The translations under genes were made by a program, and so were the position numbers. A stretch of DNA of 64,000 nt. Origin: Streptococcus timonensis (lineage in GTDB: Bacteria; Bacillota; Bacilli; Lactobacillales; Streptococcaceae). Every line of letters begins with the position of its first letter. The stretch's first letter is position 1. Location of the stretch: assembly GCF_900095845.1 (NCBI RefSeq), contig NZ_FMIX01000004.1:1061501-1125500 (forward strand), given 5' to 3'. Below the pieces are notes generated by a model. It searched no databases and had not been told where the DNA came from. It saw only the letters and a program-made list of their open reading frames with translations. Below, in pieces: positions 8,928-17,730 of this stretch.

Positions 8928-9571
8928 ATACCAGCTTAAAACTTAGTAAACGACTTAGTTTTGGAGAAGAAATTGCCAACAGTGTCACCCATGCCGTAGG
9001 GGCACTTATTATGCTGATTTTGCTCCCTATCTCATCGACTTATAGTTATGAAGTTCATGGATTTTTATCGTCTGTCGGTGTGTCCATCTTCGTCATCAGC
9101 CTCTTTCTCATGTTCTTATCTTCTACTATCTACCATTCTATGGCTTATGGCTCAACCCATAAATATGTATTACGTATCATTGACCATTCCATGATTTATG
9201 TTGCCATTGCAGGTTCTTATACTCCTGTCGTTTTGACCCTAATGAATAACTGGTTTGGTTATCTCATTATTGCTATTCAATGGGGAACGACTATTTTTGG
9301 AATCCTCTATAAAATTTTGGCCAAGAAGGTCAATGAAAAATTCAGTCTCATTCTCTACCTCGTCATGGGATGGCTAGTCTTGGCTATTTTACCTGCAATC
9401 ATCAGTCAAACAACTCCAATTTTCTGGAGCCTCATGGTATCGGGCGGACTCTGTTACACTGTTGGAGCTGGTTTTTACGCCAAGAAAAAACCATACTTTC
9501 ACATGATTTGGCATTTGTTTATCTTAGCAGCTTCAGCACTACAGTACATTGCCATTGTTTATTATATGTAA
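8924..9571 (+). CDS. Hemolysin III / TrhA (PAQR) family membrane protein
   Basis: Seven-helix membrane protein of the bacterial branch of the PAQR (adiponectin receptor-like) family. The family marks are the N-terminal GEEIANSVTHAVGA, the SSTIYHS(M) histidine near residue 70, the DHSMIYVAIAGSYTP segment and a C-terminal HMIWHLFILAAS. These histidines form the likely Zn-binding site. Despite the name, haemolysis is not established for such proteins; the Bacillus and E. coli homologues are linked to membrane energetics. Length 215 is normal. It is translationally coupled to the DUF1836 gene. Confidence 0.92.
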   Translation: MNTSLKLSKRLSFGEEIANSVTHAVGALIMLILLPISSTYSYEVHGFLSSVGVSIFVISLFLMFLSSTIYHSMAYGSTHKYVLRIIDHSMIYVAIAGSYTPVVLTLMNNWFGYLIIAIQWGTTIFGILYKILAKKVNEKFSLILYLVMGWLVLAILPAIISQTTPIFWSLMVSGGLCYTVGAGFYAKKKPYFHMIWHLFILAASALQYIAIVYYM

Positions 9572-9608
9572 AAAAAGAAGTTGGGAGAAATCCCAACCTC
9601 TTTTTTTA
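9571..9608. terminator. Bidirectional terminator between the hemolysin III-like gene and pdxT
   Basis: Inverted repeat GTTGGGA-gaaa-TCCCAAC flanked by an A run on the left and seven Ts on the right, able to serve both converging genes. Confidence 0.88.
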
Positions 9609-10178
9609 TTTACACATATTCATAAAGTACTGATGTAGGCGAAGATCATTTGTCAATTCAGGATGAAAGGAGGTTACCAGCATATTTTTTTCTTGTGCCG
9701 CAATGATTTGATCGTTCACAATTGCTAGAACATCAACATCCTCACCAATACTACTAATAATTGGACCACGGATAAATGTCATGGGTATTTTACCAACTCC
9801 TTTGCAGTCTGCTTCGCTATAAAAGCTTCCTAACTGACGTCCATAGGCATTACGCTCCACTACTATGTCCATAGTCGATAGATGGCTTTCCTCTTGAGAA
9901 GTGATTTGTCTCGCTAGCAAAATCAAGCCTGCACAAGTTCCAAAGACTGGTAAACCGTTGAGAATAGCCTCTCTTATAGGAATCAACATTTGCTGATCTC
10001 GCAATAGTTTTCCCATAGTTGTAGACTCACCTCCTGGCAAAATCAAACCTAATAGCTCACTTCGATGTTGCTGAAAATCTTCTAGGTTTCGCAGCTCAAT
10101 ACTTTCAACTCCTAGTTGAGCAAGCATTTTCTCGTGTTCTACAAAGGCACCTTGCAAGGCCAAGATTCCGATTTTCAT
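9606..10178 (-). CDS. pdxT: Pyridoxal 5'-phosphate synthase, glutaminase subunit
   Basis: Class I glutamine amidotransferase that frees ammonia from glutamine for PdxS in ribose-5-phosphate-dependent vitamin B6 synthesis. It carries the oxyanion-loop motif LPGGEST, the nucleophile cysteine in [10 protein letters not shown] (about residue 82) and the histidine-glutamate pair in SFHPEL near the C-terminus. Length 190 is typical. The start codon directly follows the pdxS stop (TAGATG), with the ribosome site GAGGAAA inside pdxS, so the two subunits are made in step. Confidence 0.97.
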   Translation of the reverse strand: MKIGILALQGAFVEHEKMLAQLGVESIELRNLEDFQQHRSELLGLILPGGESTTMGKLLRDQQMLIPIREAILNGLPVFGTCAGLILLARQITSQEESHLSTMDIVVERNAYGRQLGSFYSEADCKGVGKIPMTFIRGPIISSIGEDVDVLAIVNDQIIAAQEKNMLVTSFHPELTNDLRLHQYFMNMCK

Positions 10179-11054
10179 CTATTTTCCTCGCTCAGCCATG
10201 AGAATTTGGATTTCATTCTCGTTGATACCTACCATGGCTTCTCCTAAATCTTCAGAGATTTGAGCCAGAATTTGAGGATTCTGATAATTGGTAACAGCCT
10301 TGACAATTGCTGCCGCACGTTTAACAGGATCACCTGACTTGAAAATCCCTGAGCCAACAAACACACCTTCTGCACCTAGCTGCATCATAAGAGCAGCGTC
10401 CGCTGGTGTTGCAACACCTCCAGCTGCAAAGTTGACAACTGGTAATTTTCCATTTTCGTGGACATATTGAACTAATTCTACAGGTACTTGCAAGTCCTTG
10501 GCAGCAACATATAACTCGTCCTCACGGAGGTTTTGAATGCGACGGATTTCTTGATTCATCATACGCATATGACGAACTGCCTGAACGATGTCTCCTGTCC
10601 CTGGTTCCCCTTTTGTACGGATCATAGAAGCTCCTTCAGCGATACGACGCAAGGCTTCTCCTAGGTCTTTAGCACCACAAACAAAAGGAACTTGAAATTC
10701 TTTCTTGTCCACATGGAAACGATCGTCAGCTGGAGACAGAACTTCGCTCTCATCGATATAGTCAATCTCGATAGCTTCTAAAATCTGAGCTTCAACAAAA
10801 TGCCCAATTCGAACCTTAGCCATAACTGGAATGCTGACCGCTTCTTGGATTTCCTTAATCATCTTTGGATCACTCATTCGAGAGACACCACCAGCAGCAC
10901 GAATGTCAGCTGGAATTCGCTCCAAGGCCATAACTGCTGCCGCACCTGCAGCCTCAGCAATTCTTGCTTGTTCAGGGTTTTGAACATCCATGATGACGCC
11001 ACCTTTAAGCATCTGTGCCAAATTTTTATTTAATTCATAACGATTTTCAGTCAT
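10179..11054 (-). CDS. pdxS: Pyridoxal 5'-phosphate synthase, lyase subunit
   Basis: TIM-barrel synthase that builds pyridoxal phosphate from ribose 5-phosphate, glyceraldehyde 3-phosphate and ammonia supplied by PdxT; it assembles as a dodecamer. The N-terminal KGGVIMDV, the catalytic lysine region [14 protein letters not shown], and the phosphate-binding [15 protein letters not shown] and [11 protein letters not shown] segments are highly characteristic. Length 291 matches. It leads the pdxST operon. A promoter with a 17-nt spacer lies about 40 nt upstream of the start. Confidence 0.98.
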   Translation of the reverse strand: MTENRYELNKNLAQMLKGGVIMDVQNPEQARIAEAAGAAAVMALERIPADIRAAGGVSRMSDPKMIKEIQEAVSIPVMAKVRIGHFVEAQILEAIEIDYIDESEVLSPADDRFHVDKKEFQVPFVCGAKDLGEALRRIAEGASMIRTKGEPGTGDIVQAVRHMRMMNQEIRRIQNLREDELYVAAKDLQVPVELVQYVHENGKLPVVNFAAGGVATPADAALMMQLGAEGVFVGSGIFKSGDPVKRAAAIVKAVTNYQNPQILAQISEDLGEAMVGINENEIQILMAERGK

Positions 11055-11093
11055 TTTCTCTTCCTCAATAGTTGTATTGGTAGCTACAATTTT

Positions 11094-11122
11094 ATTTTAA
11101 GGTAGAAATGACTCAAGTACAA
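11094..11122 (-). promoter_or_regulatory. pdxST promoter
   Basis: -35 TTGTAC (11117-11122) and -10 TAAAAT (11094-11099), 17-nt spacer, minus strand. No PdxR gene is in the window and I could not define a PdxR box. Confidence 0.7.
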
Positions 11123-11163
11123 GATAAAAAAAATCAATTTGTCCGGGTACAATTATCGCTAAC

Positions 11164-11193
11164 AAAAAAAGCACCCGCATAGGGGTACTTTTT
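11164..11193 (-). terminator. Terminator after the Pr6Pr-family gene
   Basis: On the minus strand AAAAAGTACCC pairs with GGGTGCTTTTT (one G-U), followed by further Ts. Confidence 0.85.
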
Positions 11194-11824
11194 ATTTCTT
11201 TGATCTTCTAATCCTTTTCACTAGATAAAATAGATATCCTGAAATCATATAAGCAACAAAGATAGTGACTGCCCATTTAAAGACAAAGCCCCATCCATGT
11301 TTGGGAGCATTCAAAAAGAAATAAGGGAAGGGACTATCCTTAGCATTTGGGACAGCCATCTTTAGAACAAATCCGTTTAAGATAGCAAAAATCATATAAA
11401 GCAAAGGAAGGCTAGTCCAAAGCATGGGATCAAACCACTTATATTGACGATTCTTATCAAAAATAATTGTATCTGCTAAAAACCAGAGGGGTACGATATA
11501 ATGGCAAAGGAAATTTTCCAAACGGTAAAAATCTGTCGTCAAGGGAGCTAGCATGAAATGATAGATGACACAAGTAATCATAATACTCATGGTGACACCA
11601 CCTTTGAGACGTAGAATCCCAGAACTCTGCCAACTATCACCGCCACTACGCATCTTTATCAAAAGATAGCCTGTAAAGATTACAACCAAAAGGTTAGAGA
11701 GGACTGTATAGTAGAGTAACATCCCTAAACCACCACGTTTAGTAATCTCCAAGTATACACCGGTAAAGGCTGCTATAAATAAAAAGATACGACTATAAAA
11801 TATTACTTTTTCATTTTTAATCAT
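11192..11824 (-). CDS. Pr6Pr family membrane protein
   Basis: Integral membrane protein of 210 residues with about six hydrophobic segments. The order of motifs (LYYTVLSNL in the second helix, VIYHFMLAP in the third, LCHYIVPLWFLADTIIFD in the fourth and YFFLNAPKHGW before the last) matches the bacterial Pr6Pr family, related to FAR-17a/AIG1-like proteins. Conserved histidines in the helices hint at a hydrolase-like or metal site, but bacterial function is unknown. It starts 2 nt after the yjdM stop and shares its promoter. Confidence 0.8.
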   Translation of the reverse strand: MIKNEKVIFYSRIFLFIAAFTGVYLEITKRGGLGMLLYYTVLSNLLVVIFTGYLLIKMRSGGDSWQSSGILRLKGGVTMSIMITCVIYHFMLAPLTTDFYRLENFLCHYIVPLWFLADTIIFDKNRQYKWFDPMLWTSLPLLYMIFAILNGFVLKMAVPNAKDSPFPYFFLNAPKHGWGFVFKWAVTIFVAYMISGYLFYLVKRIRRSKK

Positions 11825-11826
11825 GA

Positions 11827-12165
11827 TTAAATCTTCTTCACAAATTCTGATTTAAGCTTCATAGCACCAAAACCATCGATCTTACAGTCAATGTTGTGGT
11901 CACCTTCAACAATACGGATGTTTTTCACACGAGTTCCTTGTTTGAGGTCTTTAGGAGCCCCTTTAACCTTCAAATCTTTAATCAAGGTTACTGTATCTCC
12001 ATCAGCTAATTTGTTCCCATTTGCATCAATAGCAACAACACTATCTTCAACTTCGGTTTGCTCAGCAGGATTCCACTCGTAAGCACATTCTGGACAAACT
12101 AGAAGTGCCCCATCTTCATACACATATTCTGAATTACATTTTGGGCAATTTGGTAATTGACTCAT
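11827..12165 (-). CDS. yjdM: YjdM (PhnA-like) zinc-ribbon protein
   Basis: Small soluble protein with an N-terminal zinc ribbon (CPKC at residues 8-11 and CPEC about 20 residues later) and the C-terminal domain typical of the PhnA/YjdM family ([13 protein letters not shown] and [10 protein letters not shown]). Despite the old name PhnA, these proteins are not phosphonoacetate hydrolases and their role is unknown. Length 112 is normal. The ATG has a strong AAGGAG site and a consensus promoter 60-90 nt upstream. Confidence 0.92.
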   Translation of the reverse strand: MSQLPNCPKCNSEYVYEDGALLVCPECAYEWNPAEQTEVEDSVVAIDANGNKLADGDTVTLIKDLKVKGAPKDLKQGTRVKNIRIVEGDHNIDCKIDGFGAMKLKSEFVKKI

Positions 12166-12223
12166 GTTATCTCCTTAAAAAAATTATGATTATTTGATTG
12201 TCAAATTTTCTTTAACAGCAACT

Positions 12224-12252
12224 ATTATACCTTAAAATACCTTTTTTGACAA
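12224..12252 (-). promoter_or_regulatory. Promoter of yjdM and the Pr6Pr-family gene
   Basis: -35 TTGTCA (12247-12252), 17-nt spacer, -10 TATAAT (12224-12229) on the minus strand. Confidence 0.82.
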
Positions 12253-12262
12253 ATAATCATGA

Positions 12263-12297
12263 AAAACCGATTAGCATAAAAATGGTTAATCGGTTTT
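12263..12297 (-). terminator. Terminator after cmk
   Basis: Minus strand AAAACCGATTA and TAATCGGTTTT pair around a 13-nt loop and are followed by more Ts. Confidence 0.85.
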
Positions 12298-12306
12298 AAG
12301 TTATTC

Positions 12307-12978
12307 TTATAAATATTTCTGTGCTTCCACCTTGATTTTGTCAACAACTTCTAAAATAGAAAGTCCTGTTGTATCTAAGTAGATAGCATCTTCTGCTTGC
12401 TTCAAGGGAGAAGTTTCTCGATGACTATCTTTATAATCACGCGCTGCAATTTCTTCCTTTAAAGTTTCTAAATCAGTTTCAATTCCTTTTGAAAGATTTT
12501 CCTTGTAACGACGTTCTGCTCGCTCATCCACAGAAGCTACAAGAAATATCTTTAATTCAGCCTTAGGTAACACTACCGTACCAATATCGCGGCCATCCAT
12601 AACAATGCCACCTTGTTGAGCAATTTCTTGTTGAAGAGCAACCAACTTCTCACGAATAGCTGGTATCGCTGCAAAAGATGATACTGCATTGGTCACAGCA
12701 TTTTCCCTAATAGGATGACTAACATCAACATCTCCAAGAAAGACTAATTGTTCGCCACTTTCAGAACGTCCAAAGCTAATCGGATATTGATCCAATAATT
12801 CAAGAAGTTGAGAACTTTGATCAGGACTGATTTGATGTTGTAAAGCTACATAGGTCGCTGCACGATACATAGCGCCCGTATCGAGATAAGTATAACCGAA
12901 ATCCTTAGCGATAATTTTCGCAACAGTACTTTTACCACTTGAAGCTGGACCATCAATCGCAATCTGAATTGTTTTCAT
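12307..12978 (-). CDS. cmk: Cytidylate kinase
   Basis: Phosphorylates CMP and dCMP with ATP, feeding CTP and dCTP pools. The P-loop GPASSGKST (residues 9-17), the LDTGAMYRA substrate motif, the DGRDIGTVV segment and the arginine-rich lid around [11 protein letters not shown] identify it. Length 223 is typical. It lies 8 nt after a LysM-protein gene with the same orientation and has its own AGGAG site. Confidence 0.97.
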   Translation of the reverse strand: MKTIQIAIDGPASSGKSTVAKIIAKDFGYTYLDTGAMYRAATYVALQHQISPDQSSQLLELLDQYPISFGRSESGEQLVFLGDVDVSHPIRENAVTNAVSSFAAIPAIREKLVALQQEIAQQGGIVMDGRDIGTVVLPKAELKIFLVASVDERAERRYKENLSKGIETDLETLKEEIAARDYKDSHRETSPLKQAEDAIYLDTTGLSILEVVDKIKVEAQKYL

Positions 12979-12986
12979 AGTTGCTC

Positions 12987-13475
12987 CTATCTTATCTTAA
13001 GAACATCACCAGGATTTGCAAACCATGAACCTGTTGACATATGTGATGGGTTCAAAGCTTCTAGCTGTGCAATAGAGATTCCAGCTCTAGCTGCAATTGC
13101 AGCTTCACCTTCTCCAGCCAATACAGTAATTGTACCTTCAGGATCTGTATGAGCCTCTGTAGTATTTTGTTGTTCGCCAGACTCAGTAGTAGCTACCGTA
13201 GTTGTTTCTGTCGTTACAGTAGTTACTTCTTCAACTTTAGGATTTGCAGAATCATAAAAATCCTTCAAAGCTGATGTTCTATCACTTCCACCCGAAGATA
13301 GGTATACTAAAACAATAATCATACCTATAACAACAATAAAGAAAATGATAGCCAGGGTTGTTAAAGTGTTATTCGCTGTAAGAAAAGCCCACTTTCCACT
13401 TCTAGAATGGCGCTCACTTCTCGACTCTTCCTTGTTTTCCTCATAAATATCTTCTTGCCATGGTTCTTTTTCCAT
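12987..13475 (-). CDS. LysM-domain surface protein (SAG1386/EF1546 family)
   Basis: Single-pass surface protein likely to bind peptidoglycan. The layout is an acidic cytosolic N-terminus (1-27), a short basic patch, one membrane helix (about 39-60), a threonine- and glutamate-rich extracellular linker, and a C-terminal LysM domain (about 113-162, [19 protein letters not shown] onward, ending in GDVLKIR). The 162 residues and the layout match the SAG1386/EF1546 family. The ATG is preceded by AAGGAGTAAGGT. The gene is divergent from the ferredoxin with only 45 nt between the start codons. Confidence 0.85.
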   Translation of the reverse strand: MEKEPWQEDIYEENKEESRSERHSRSGKWAFLTANNTLTTLAIIFFIVVIGMIIVLVYLSSGGSDRTSALKDFYDSANPKVEEVTTVTTETTTVATTESGEQQNTTEAHTDPEGTITVLAGEGEAAIAARAGISIAQLEALNPSHMSTGSWFANPGDVLKIR

Positions 13476-13485
13476 ACCTTACTCC

Positions 13486-13514
13486 TTGTGTTTTTTCTAT
13501 TTTCTTATTACAAT
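13486..13514 (+). promoter_or_regulatory. Ferredoxin promoter placing +1 at or next to the ATG
   Basis: -35 TTGTGT (13486-13491), 17-nt spacer, -10 TACAAT (13509-13514). Only 6 nt separate the -10 from the ATG at 13521, so the transcript should start at the start codon. Confidence 0.65.
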
Positions 13515-13520
13515 ATAAAT

Positions 13521-13718
13521 ATGAAAATCACACTTATACCTGAACGCTGTATTGCATGTGGACTTTGCCAAACTTATTCAGAACTATTTGATTATCATGA
13601 TAATGGCATAGTACGCTTTTACGATGACCCTGATCAATTGGAAAAAGAGATTCCCACTAGTAATGACGTTCTAGAGGCTGTTAAAAATTGCCCAACACGT
13701 GCTCTGATCAAAGATTAA
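13521..13718 (+). CDS. Ferredoxin, single-cluster type
   Basis: Small electron carrier of 65 residues. CIACGLC near the N-terminus plus a CP near the C-terminus supply four cysteines for one [4Fe-4S] cluster; the acidic middle is typical. Redox partners cannot be read from the context. The start chosen is the ATG that gives the normal ferredoxin N-terminus. An upstream extension of the frame is hydrophobic, is antisense to the LysM gene and is not credible. No Shine-Dalgarno sequence is present, and the -10 box lies 6 nt before the ATG, so the mRNA may be leaderless. Confidence 0.88.
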   Translation: MKITLIPERCIACGLCQTYSELFDYHDNGIVRFYDDPDQLEKEIPTSNDVLEAVKNCPTRALIKD

Positions 13719-13929
13719 AAGTAATTATTTGGGATACTCAATTATTTTATTCCACTCTCTCTAGTTTAGCATATTTTTCTAGAAAATTATAGTCTTTTTA
13801 AAGACTTATTTTATTCTATTTTTATTTATTGTATAAACATTTTAAAAATTATGAGGCTTTCTAGTTATTGCTTTCTATAGACTGTTAAAAAAGAGGAAAT
13901 TCTTCCTCTTTTTTTATATACAACTTTAT
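13719..13929. other. AT-rich intergenic region before galE
   Basis: 211 nt between the converging ferredoxin and galE genes. Apart from the terminator hairpin at 13887-13915 I see no reading frame or RNA signature in it. Confidence 0.6.
13887..13915. terminator. Terminator between the ferredoxin gene and galE
   Basis: AAAAAAGAGGAA facing TTCCTCTTTTTTT with a short loop; A and T runs on both sides make it usable in both directions. Confidence 0.9.
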
Positions 13930-14949
13930 TTAATCTTCAAATCCATTTGGATGTTTGCTTTGCCAACGCCATGCATCTTCACACATTTCTGTAATACCAA
14001 GTCCTGCTTCCCATCCGATCTCTTCCTTAGCTTTTGCTGGGTCTGAGTAACAGGCTGCGATATCACCTGGGCGACGTTCAACGATACGGTATGGAATTGG
14101 GCGCCCAACAGCTTTTTCCATATTTTGGATAATTTCAAGAACTGAGTAGCCTTTTCCAGTACCAAGGTTATACACATTGAGTCCAGAGCCTTTTTGAAGC
14201 TTCTTAAGGGCGGCAACGTGTCCTTTTGCTAGGTCAACGACGTGGATATAGTCACGAACACCTGTTCCATCTTCAGTATCGTAGTCATCTCCGAAGACTT
14301 GAACTTGTTCTAACTTACCAACTGCGACTTGTGTTACATATGGCAAAAGGTTGTTTGGAATGCCGTTTGGATTTTCTCCTAGGTCACCACTCTCATGCGC
14401 CCCAATTGGGTTGAAGTAACGAAGTAAGACAACGTTCCACTCTGAATCTGCTTTATGGATATCTGTCAAGATTTCTTCCAGCATAAGCTTGGTACGGCCA
14501 TAAGGGTTGGTAGCTGAAAGTGGGAAATCTTCTAGAATTGGAACAGTATGAGGATCTCCATAAACTGTTGCTGAAGAACTGAAGATAATGTTCTTACAGT
14601 TATTTTCTTCCATTGCCTTCAAAAGGCTAACTGTACCGGCAATATTGTTATCATAGTAGGCAAGAGGGATACGAGTTGACTCACCAACTGCCTTCAAACC
14701 TGCAAAATGGATGACTCCTGTAGGTTCTTCCTGTTTGAAAATATCACGAAGCGTATCCGTATCTCGGATATCAGCTTCATAAAAAGGAATCTCAACTCCT
14801 ATGATTCTTTCTACCACTTCAAGGCTTTTACGATTACTATTAGATAGGTTATCCACTACAACAACCTGGTGGCCAGCTTGGACCAATTCAACTACTGTAT
14901 GAGTTCCGATATAGCCGGCTCCACCTGTGACTAAAATCTTTTCTTTCAT
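13930..14949 (-). CDS. galE: UDP-glucose 4-epimerase
   Basis: NAD-dependent extended short-chain dehydrogenase that interconverts UDP-glucose and UDP-galactose, serving galactose use and surface polysaccharide synthesis. The NAD-binding GGAGYIGTHT is at residues 8-17. The catalytic serine lies in SSSATVYG and the YGRTK pair (Y-x3-K) follows. Length 339 is normal. The gene appears monocistronic here: an extended -10 (TGGTAAAAT, 14981-14989) is upstream and a terminator follows. No other Leloir genes are adjacent, as is common for the housekeeping galE of streptococci. Confidence 0.97.
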   Translation of the reverse strand: MKEKILVTGGAGYIGTHTVVELVQAGHQVVVVDNLSNSNRKSLEVVERIIGVEIPFYEADIRDTDTLRDIFKQEEPTGVIHFAGLKAVGESTRIPLAYYDNNIAGTVSLLKAMEENNCKNIIFSSSATVYGDPHTVPILEDFPLSATNPYGRTKLMLEEILTDIHKADSEWNVVLLRYFNPIGAHESGDLGENPNGIPNNLLPYVTQVAVGKLEQVQVFGDDYDTEDGTGVRDYIHVVDLAKGHVAALKKLQKGSGLNVYNLGTGKGYSVLEIIQNMEKAVGRPIPYRIVERRPGDIAACYSDPAKAKEEIGWEAGLGITEMCEDAWRWQSKHPNGFED

Positions 14950-15054
14950 CTTTTTCCTCTATTCTTGAATTATTTTTTTTATTTTACCATTTTTGATAGG
15001 GAAAGTCATTTGCTATCCTAATCCTATCGTAAAAACTAGGTAAAAAGTTTACAA

Positions 15055-16149
15055 TTATTTCTCTTTAATATATCTTTCAGTCGGATAATCCGCTGGATCC
15101 AAGACTCCACTTTCCCCTTGAAGTATTTGGGCTAGGTGATAGCCTATAATGGGACCAGTTGTCAATCCTGATGATCCTAATCCACTCGCAGCAAATACTC
15201 CTGACAAGTTTGGCACTTGTCCGAAAAACGGCGAAAAATCACTCGTATAAGCACGAATCCCCACACGTTCACCACTTATCATTGCATCTTTTAAGATAGG
15301 ATAAAACGAACTTGCTGCTTCAGCCATTTGTTGGAGCAAATTCTCATCAACTGTTAGATCAAATCCCATGTCATTTTCATGGGTAGCTCCTAGAGATAAT
15401 TTACCGCCGGGAAATGGTATCAAATCCCACTCACCTTCCGGCATAACTACAGGGTAAGCTCCCATGTCTTGTGGTACTTGGTAATCTCGGAGTTGCCCCT
15501 TTTGTGGGCGAACATCCACCTCATAACCTAAAGGTTTTAGTATATCCCCCAACCATGCTCCTGTCGCAAGAACAACTTGGTCAAATATCTGATTTCCAAT
15601 CTGATAACCTGAAGATACAGGTATTATCGTCACCCTATCTTTAATCACCTTGACCTGACTAGCTTCTAGCAAGCGAGTCACCAAGAGTTGTCCATCTACT
15701 CGAGCTCCTCCAGAAGCATAAAGTAATCTCTCAAATCCCTCTAGACCAGGAAATAAATTAGTTGCAGTCGCTTGATCTAAAATGGCTAATTCCCCAATCA
15801 AGGGAGATTCATCTCTACGTTGCAAGGCTAGTTTATAGAGTTCTTCAAATTTAGACTCATCTTTTTTCAAGAGGAAAACTCCCGAGCGCTGATAAAAATC
15901 AACTTCCTGCCCTGACTCTTGTAAATCATTCAACAAATCGACATAGAAGTCTGCTCCCAAGCGCGCCATCTTGAACCAAGCTTTATTGCGTCGTTTAGAA
16001 AACCAGGGACTGATAATACCAGCTGCTGCCTTTGTTGCCTGTCCAAGCCCATGATCATAGACAGTCACTTCTATATCAGCTTCTTTAGAGAGATAATAGG
16101 CAGTTGTCGCCCCTACAATACCTGCTCCAACAATGGCTACTTTTTTCAT
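15055..16149 (-). CDS. FAD-dependent oxidoreductase, DadA / glycine-oxidase family
   Basis: Flavoprotein of the DAO family. The N-terminal Rossmann motif is GAGIVGATTAYYL. A typical substrate-side segment (KGQLRDYQVP) is followed by GERVGIRAYTSDFSPFFG and, near the C-terminus, ASGLGSSGLTTGP. The start at 16149 was chosen because AGAAGG is 8 nt upstream; the TTG two codons earlier is too close. It could oxidise D-amino acids, glycine or a secondary amine; the substrate is unknown. It follows the Nif3-like gene by 16 nt, making a likely trmK - nif3-like - oxidoreductase operon. Confidence 0.85.
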   Translation of the reverse strand: MKKVAIVGAGIVGATTAYYLSKEADIEVTVYDHGLGQATKAAAGIISPWFSKRRNKAWFKMARLGADFYVDLLNDLQESGQEVDFYQRSGVFLLKKDESKFEELYKLALQRRDESPLIGELAILDQATATNLFPGLEGFERLLYASGGARVDGQLLVTRLLEASQVKVIKDRVTIIPVSSGYQIGNQIFDQVVLATGAWLGDILKPLGYEVDVRPQKGQLRDYQVPQDMGAYPVVMPEGEWDLIPFPGGKLSLGATHENDMGFDLTVDENLLQQMAEAASSFYPILKDAMISGERVGIRAYTSDFSPFFGQVPNLSGVFAASGLGSSGLTTGPIIGYHLAQILQGESGVLDPADYPTERYIKEK

Positions 16150-16165
16150 TGTCAATACCTTCTAA

Positions 16166-16963
16166 TTATATATGGTGGAATGGATTTGTGGACGCTTGAC
16201 TTGCGATAACTTCTAGCGACCAAGACTTTTCTTTCTTCCATTCGTTCAAGAGCTCGGCAATTTTTTTAACAAAGAGAACTTCAATATAGTGACCTGGATC
16301 CAGAGCCAACAAGCCGTCTGACAACATATCCTGAGCTGTATGATAATAGATATCTCCAGTGATATAGACATCTGCTCCTTTTGCTAAAGCATCATAGTAG
16401 AAAGACTGCCCACTGCCGCCACAAATAGCTACTCTTGAGATTGTTTTTTGCAAATCAGTCTCTTTATAATACACCATACGAAGGCTATCTAGACCAAATA
16501 CTTCCTTAAGATGACTAGCAAATTCTTCAAATGTTTGAGGTCTAATATTGCCAATACGACCGATGCCACGTTCAGGACCTGTTTCCTGCAGATAAGTTGT
16601 ATCCTCAACACCTAACATCTGGCAGAACCAGTCGTTGAGGCCATTTTCAACGATATCAATGTTAGTATGGCTGACGTAGACTGCAATATCATGCTTGATA
16701 AGATCAATATAAATCTGATTTTGAGGGCGACTAGCTACCAAGTCCTTTATCGGACGGAAGATAGGCGCGTGCTTAACGATAATCAAATCTACACCCTTTT
16801 CAATAGCTTCTGCCACTGTATCTTCACGTATATCAAGGGCAACCATGACTTTTTGGATGTCCTTGTCCAAAGTTCCAATCTGCAGTCCACGATTATCGCT
16901 TTCCATAGAAAATTCTTGAGGACAATAGGTTTCATAACGCTTAATTACTTCACTTGCTTTCAT
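16166..16963 (-). CDS. Nif3-like dinuclear metal center protein (DUF34)
   Basis: Cytosolic protein of the NIF3/YqfO family, which forms hexameric toroids with a two-metal site; some members have been proposed as GTP cyclohydrolase I type 2, but the function is open. Metal-ligand signatures include [25 protein letters not shown] and the C-terminal DPGHYIEV. At 265 residues it lacks the extra PII-like middle domain of the Bacillus protein. Its start overlaps the end of trmK by 14 nt, the usual neighbour in Firmicutes. Confidence 0.92.
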   Translation of the reverse strand: MKASEVIKRYETYCPQEFSMESDNRGLQIGTLDKDIQKVMVALDIREDTVAEAIEKGVDLIIVKHAPIFRPIKDLVASRPQNQIYIDLIKHDIAVYVSHTNIDIVENGLNDWFCQMLGVEDTTYLQETGPERGIGRIGNIRPQTFEEFASHLKEVFGLDSLRMVYYKETDLQKTISRVAICGGSGQSFYYDALAKGADVYITGDIYYHTAQDMLSDGLLALDPGHYIEVLFVKKIAELLNEWKKEKSWSLEVIASQASTNPFHHI

Positions 16964-17627
16964 GGAGCACCTCCTTGATGGCTTGAATTTTATCTACTAA
17001 AACTTGACGTTCTTCATGATTTTTTTCTGGGATTTGACTAAGGGCAAATTCGAGCTTACTTGCTTCTCTTTGCCACTTTTGGACAAATACGGGGCTAAAT
17101 TCTTTAGATAGAAAAGAACCAAAACGGGTGTCACTTGCTGACAATTTCATTTCTCCAGCTTCCACAACTAGAATCTCGTAAAATTTTCCAGCCTCCTCTA
17201 AAATACTTTCAGCTACAATCTGAAATCCATGCTCTTGTAACCAACTACGTAACTCATCTTCACGATTATTGGGTTGAAGAATCAATCGCTCAACATTGGC
17301 TAGTTTGTCCAAACCCTCTTCTAAAATCGTAGCAATCAAACGACCACCCATTCCTGCAATAGTGATAACAGAGACCTGGTCACTTTCTTCGAAAGCTGCT
17401 AAACCATTGGCTAAACGAACCTGGATTTTATCAGCTAAGCCATGACTTTCAACATTTTTGACTGCAGATTGATAGGGTCCCTCTACAACTTCACCCGCGA
17501 TGGCAGCTTCAATATGACCTTTTTCAACTAATTCAATAGGTAAATAAGCATGGTCGCTACCGACGTCCAGTAAAACAGCTCCTTGGGGAACAAAAGAAGC
17601 TGTTGTTTCTAATCTCTTTGAAATCAT
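16950..17627 (-). CDS. trmK: tRNA (adenine(22)-N(1))-methyltransferase
   Basis: SAM-dependent Rossmann-fold methyltransferase that makes m1A22 in tRNA. The SAM motif [13 protein letters not shown] is near residue 21, followed by [12 protein letters not shown]. The putative catalytic segment [15 protein letters not shown] and [14 protein letters not shown] match the TrmK family (COG2384). The C-terminal coiled-coil-like tail (about 170-225) is charged. Length 225 matches the streptococcal protein. It starts the three-gene operon. Confidence 0.93.
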   Translation of the reverse strand: MISKRLETTASFVPQGAVLLDVGSDHAYLPIELVEKGHIEAAIAGEVVEGPYQSAVKNVESHGLADKIQVRLANGLAAFEESDQVSVITIAGMGGRLIATILEEGLDKLANVERLILQPNNREDELRSWLQEHGFQIVAESILEEAGKFYEILVVEAGEMKLSASDTRFGSFLSKEFSPVFVQKWQREASKLEFALSQIPEKNHEERQVLVDKIQAIKEVLHESK

Positions 17628-17697
17628 CTTCTCTCACTTTCAAAAACTCTATTTCCCTTTATTATACCATATTTTATCTGGCTATCCTGCACCTAAA

Positions 17698-17730
17698 AAA
17701 GACCGCAATCATGGATTGCAGTCTTTCTTT
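17698..17730 (-). terminator. Hairpin after the P-type ATPase gene
   Basis: AAAGACTGCAATCC and its partner GATTGCGGTCTTT (minus strand) form a stem around ATGA, followed by TTTTTAGG. Confidence 0.82.

Noticed and set aside
13407..13520. In-frame upstream extension of the ferredoxin with a hydrophobic N-terminus
   Set aside because: It is antisense to the start of the LysM gene, has no ribosome site, and the ferredoxin fold begins at the ATG at 13521.
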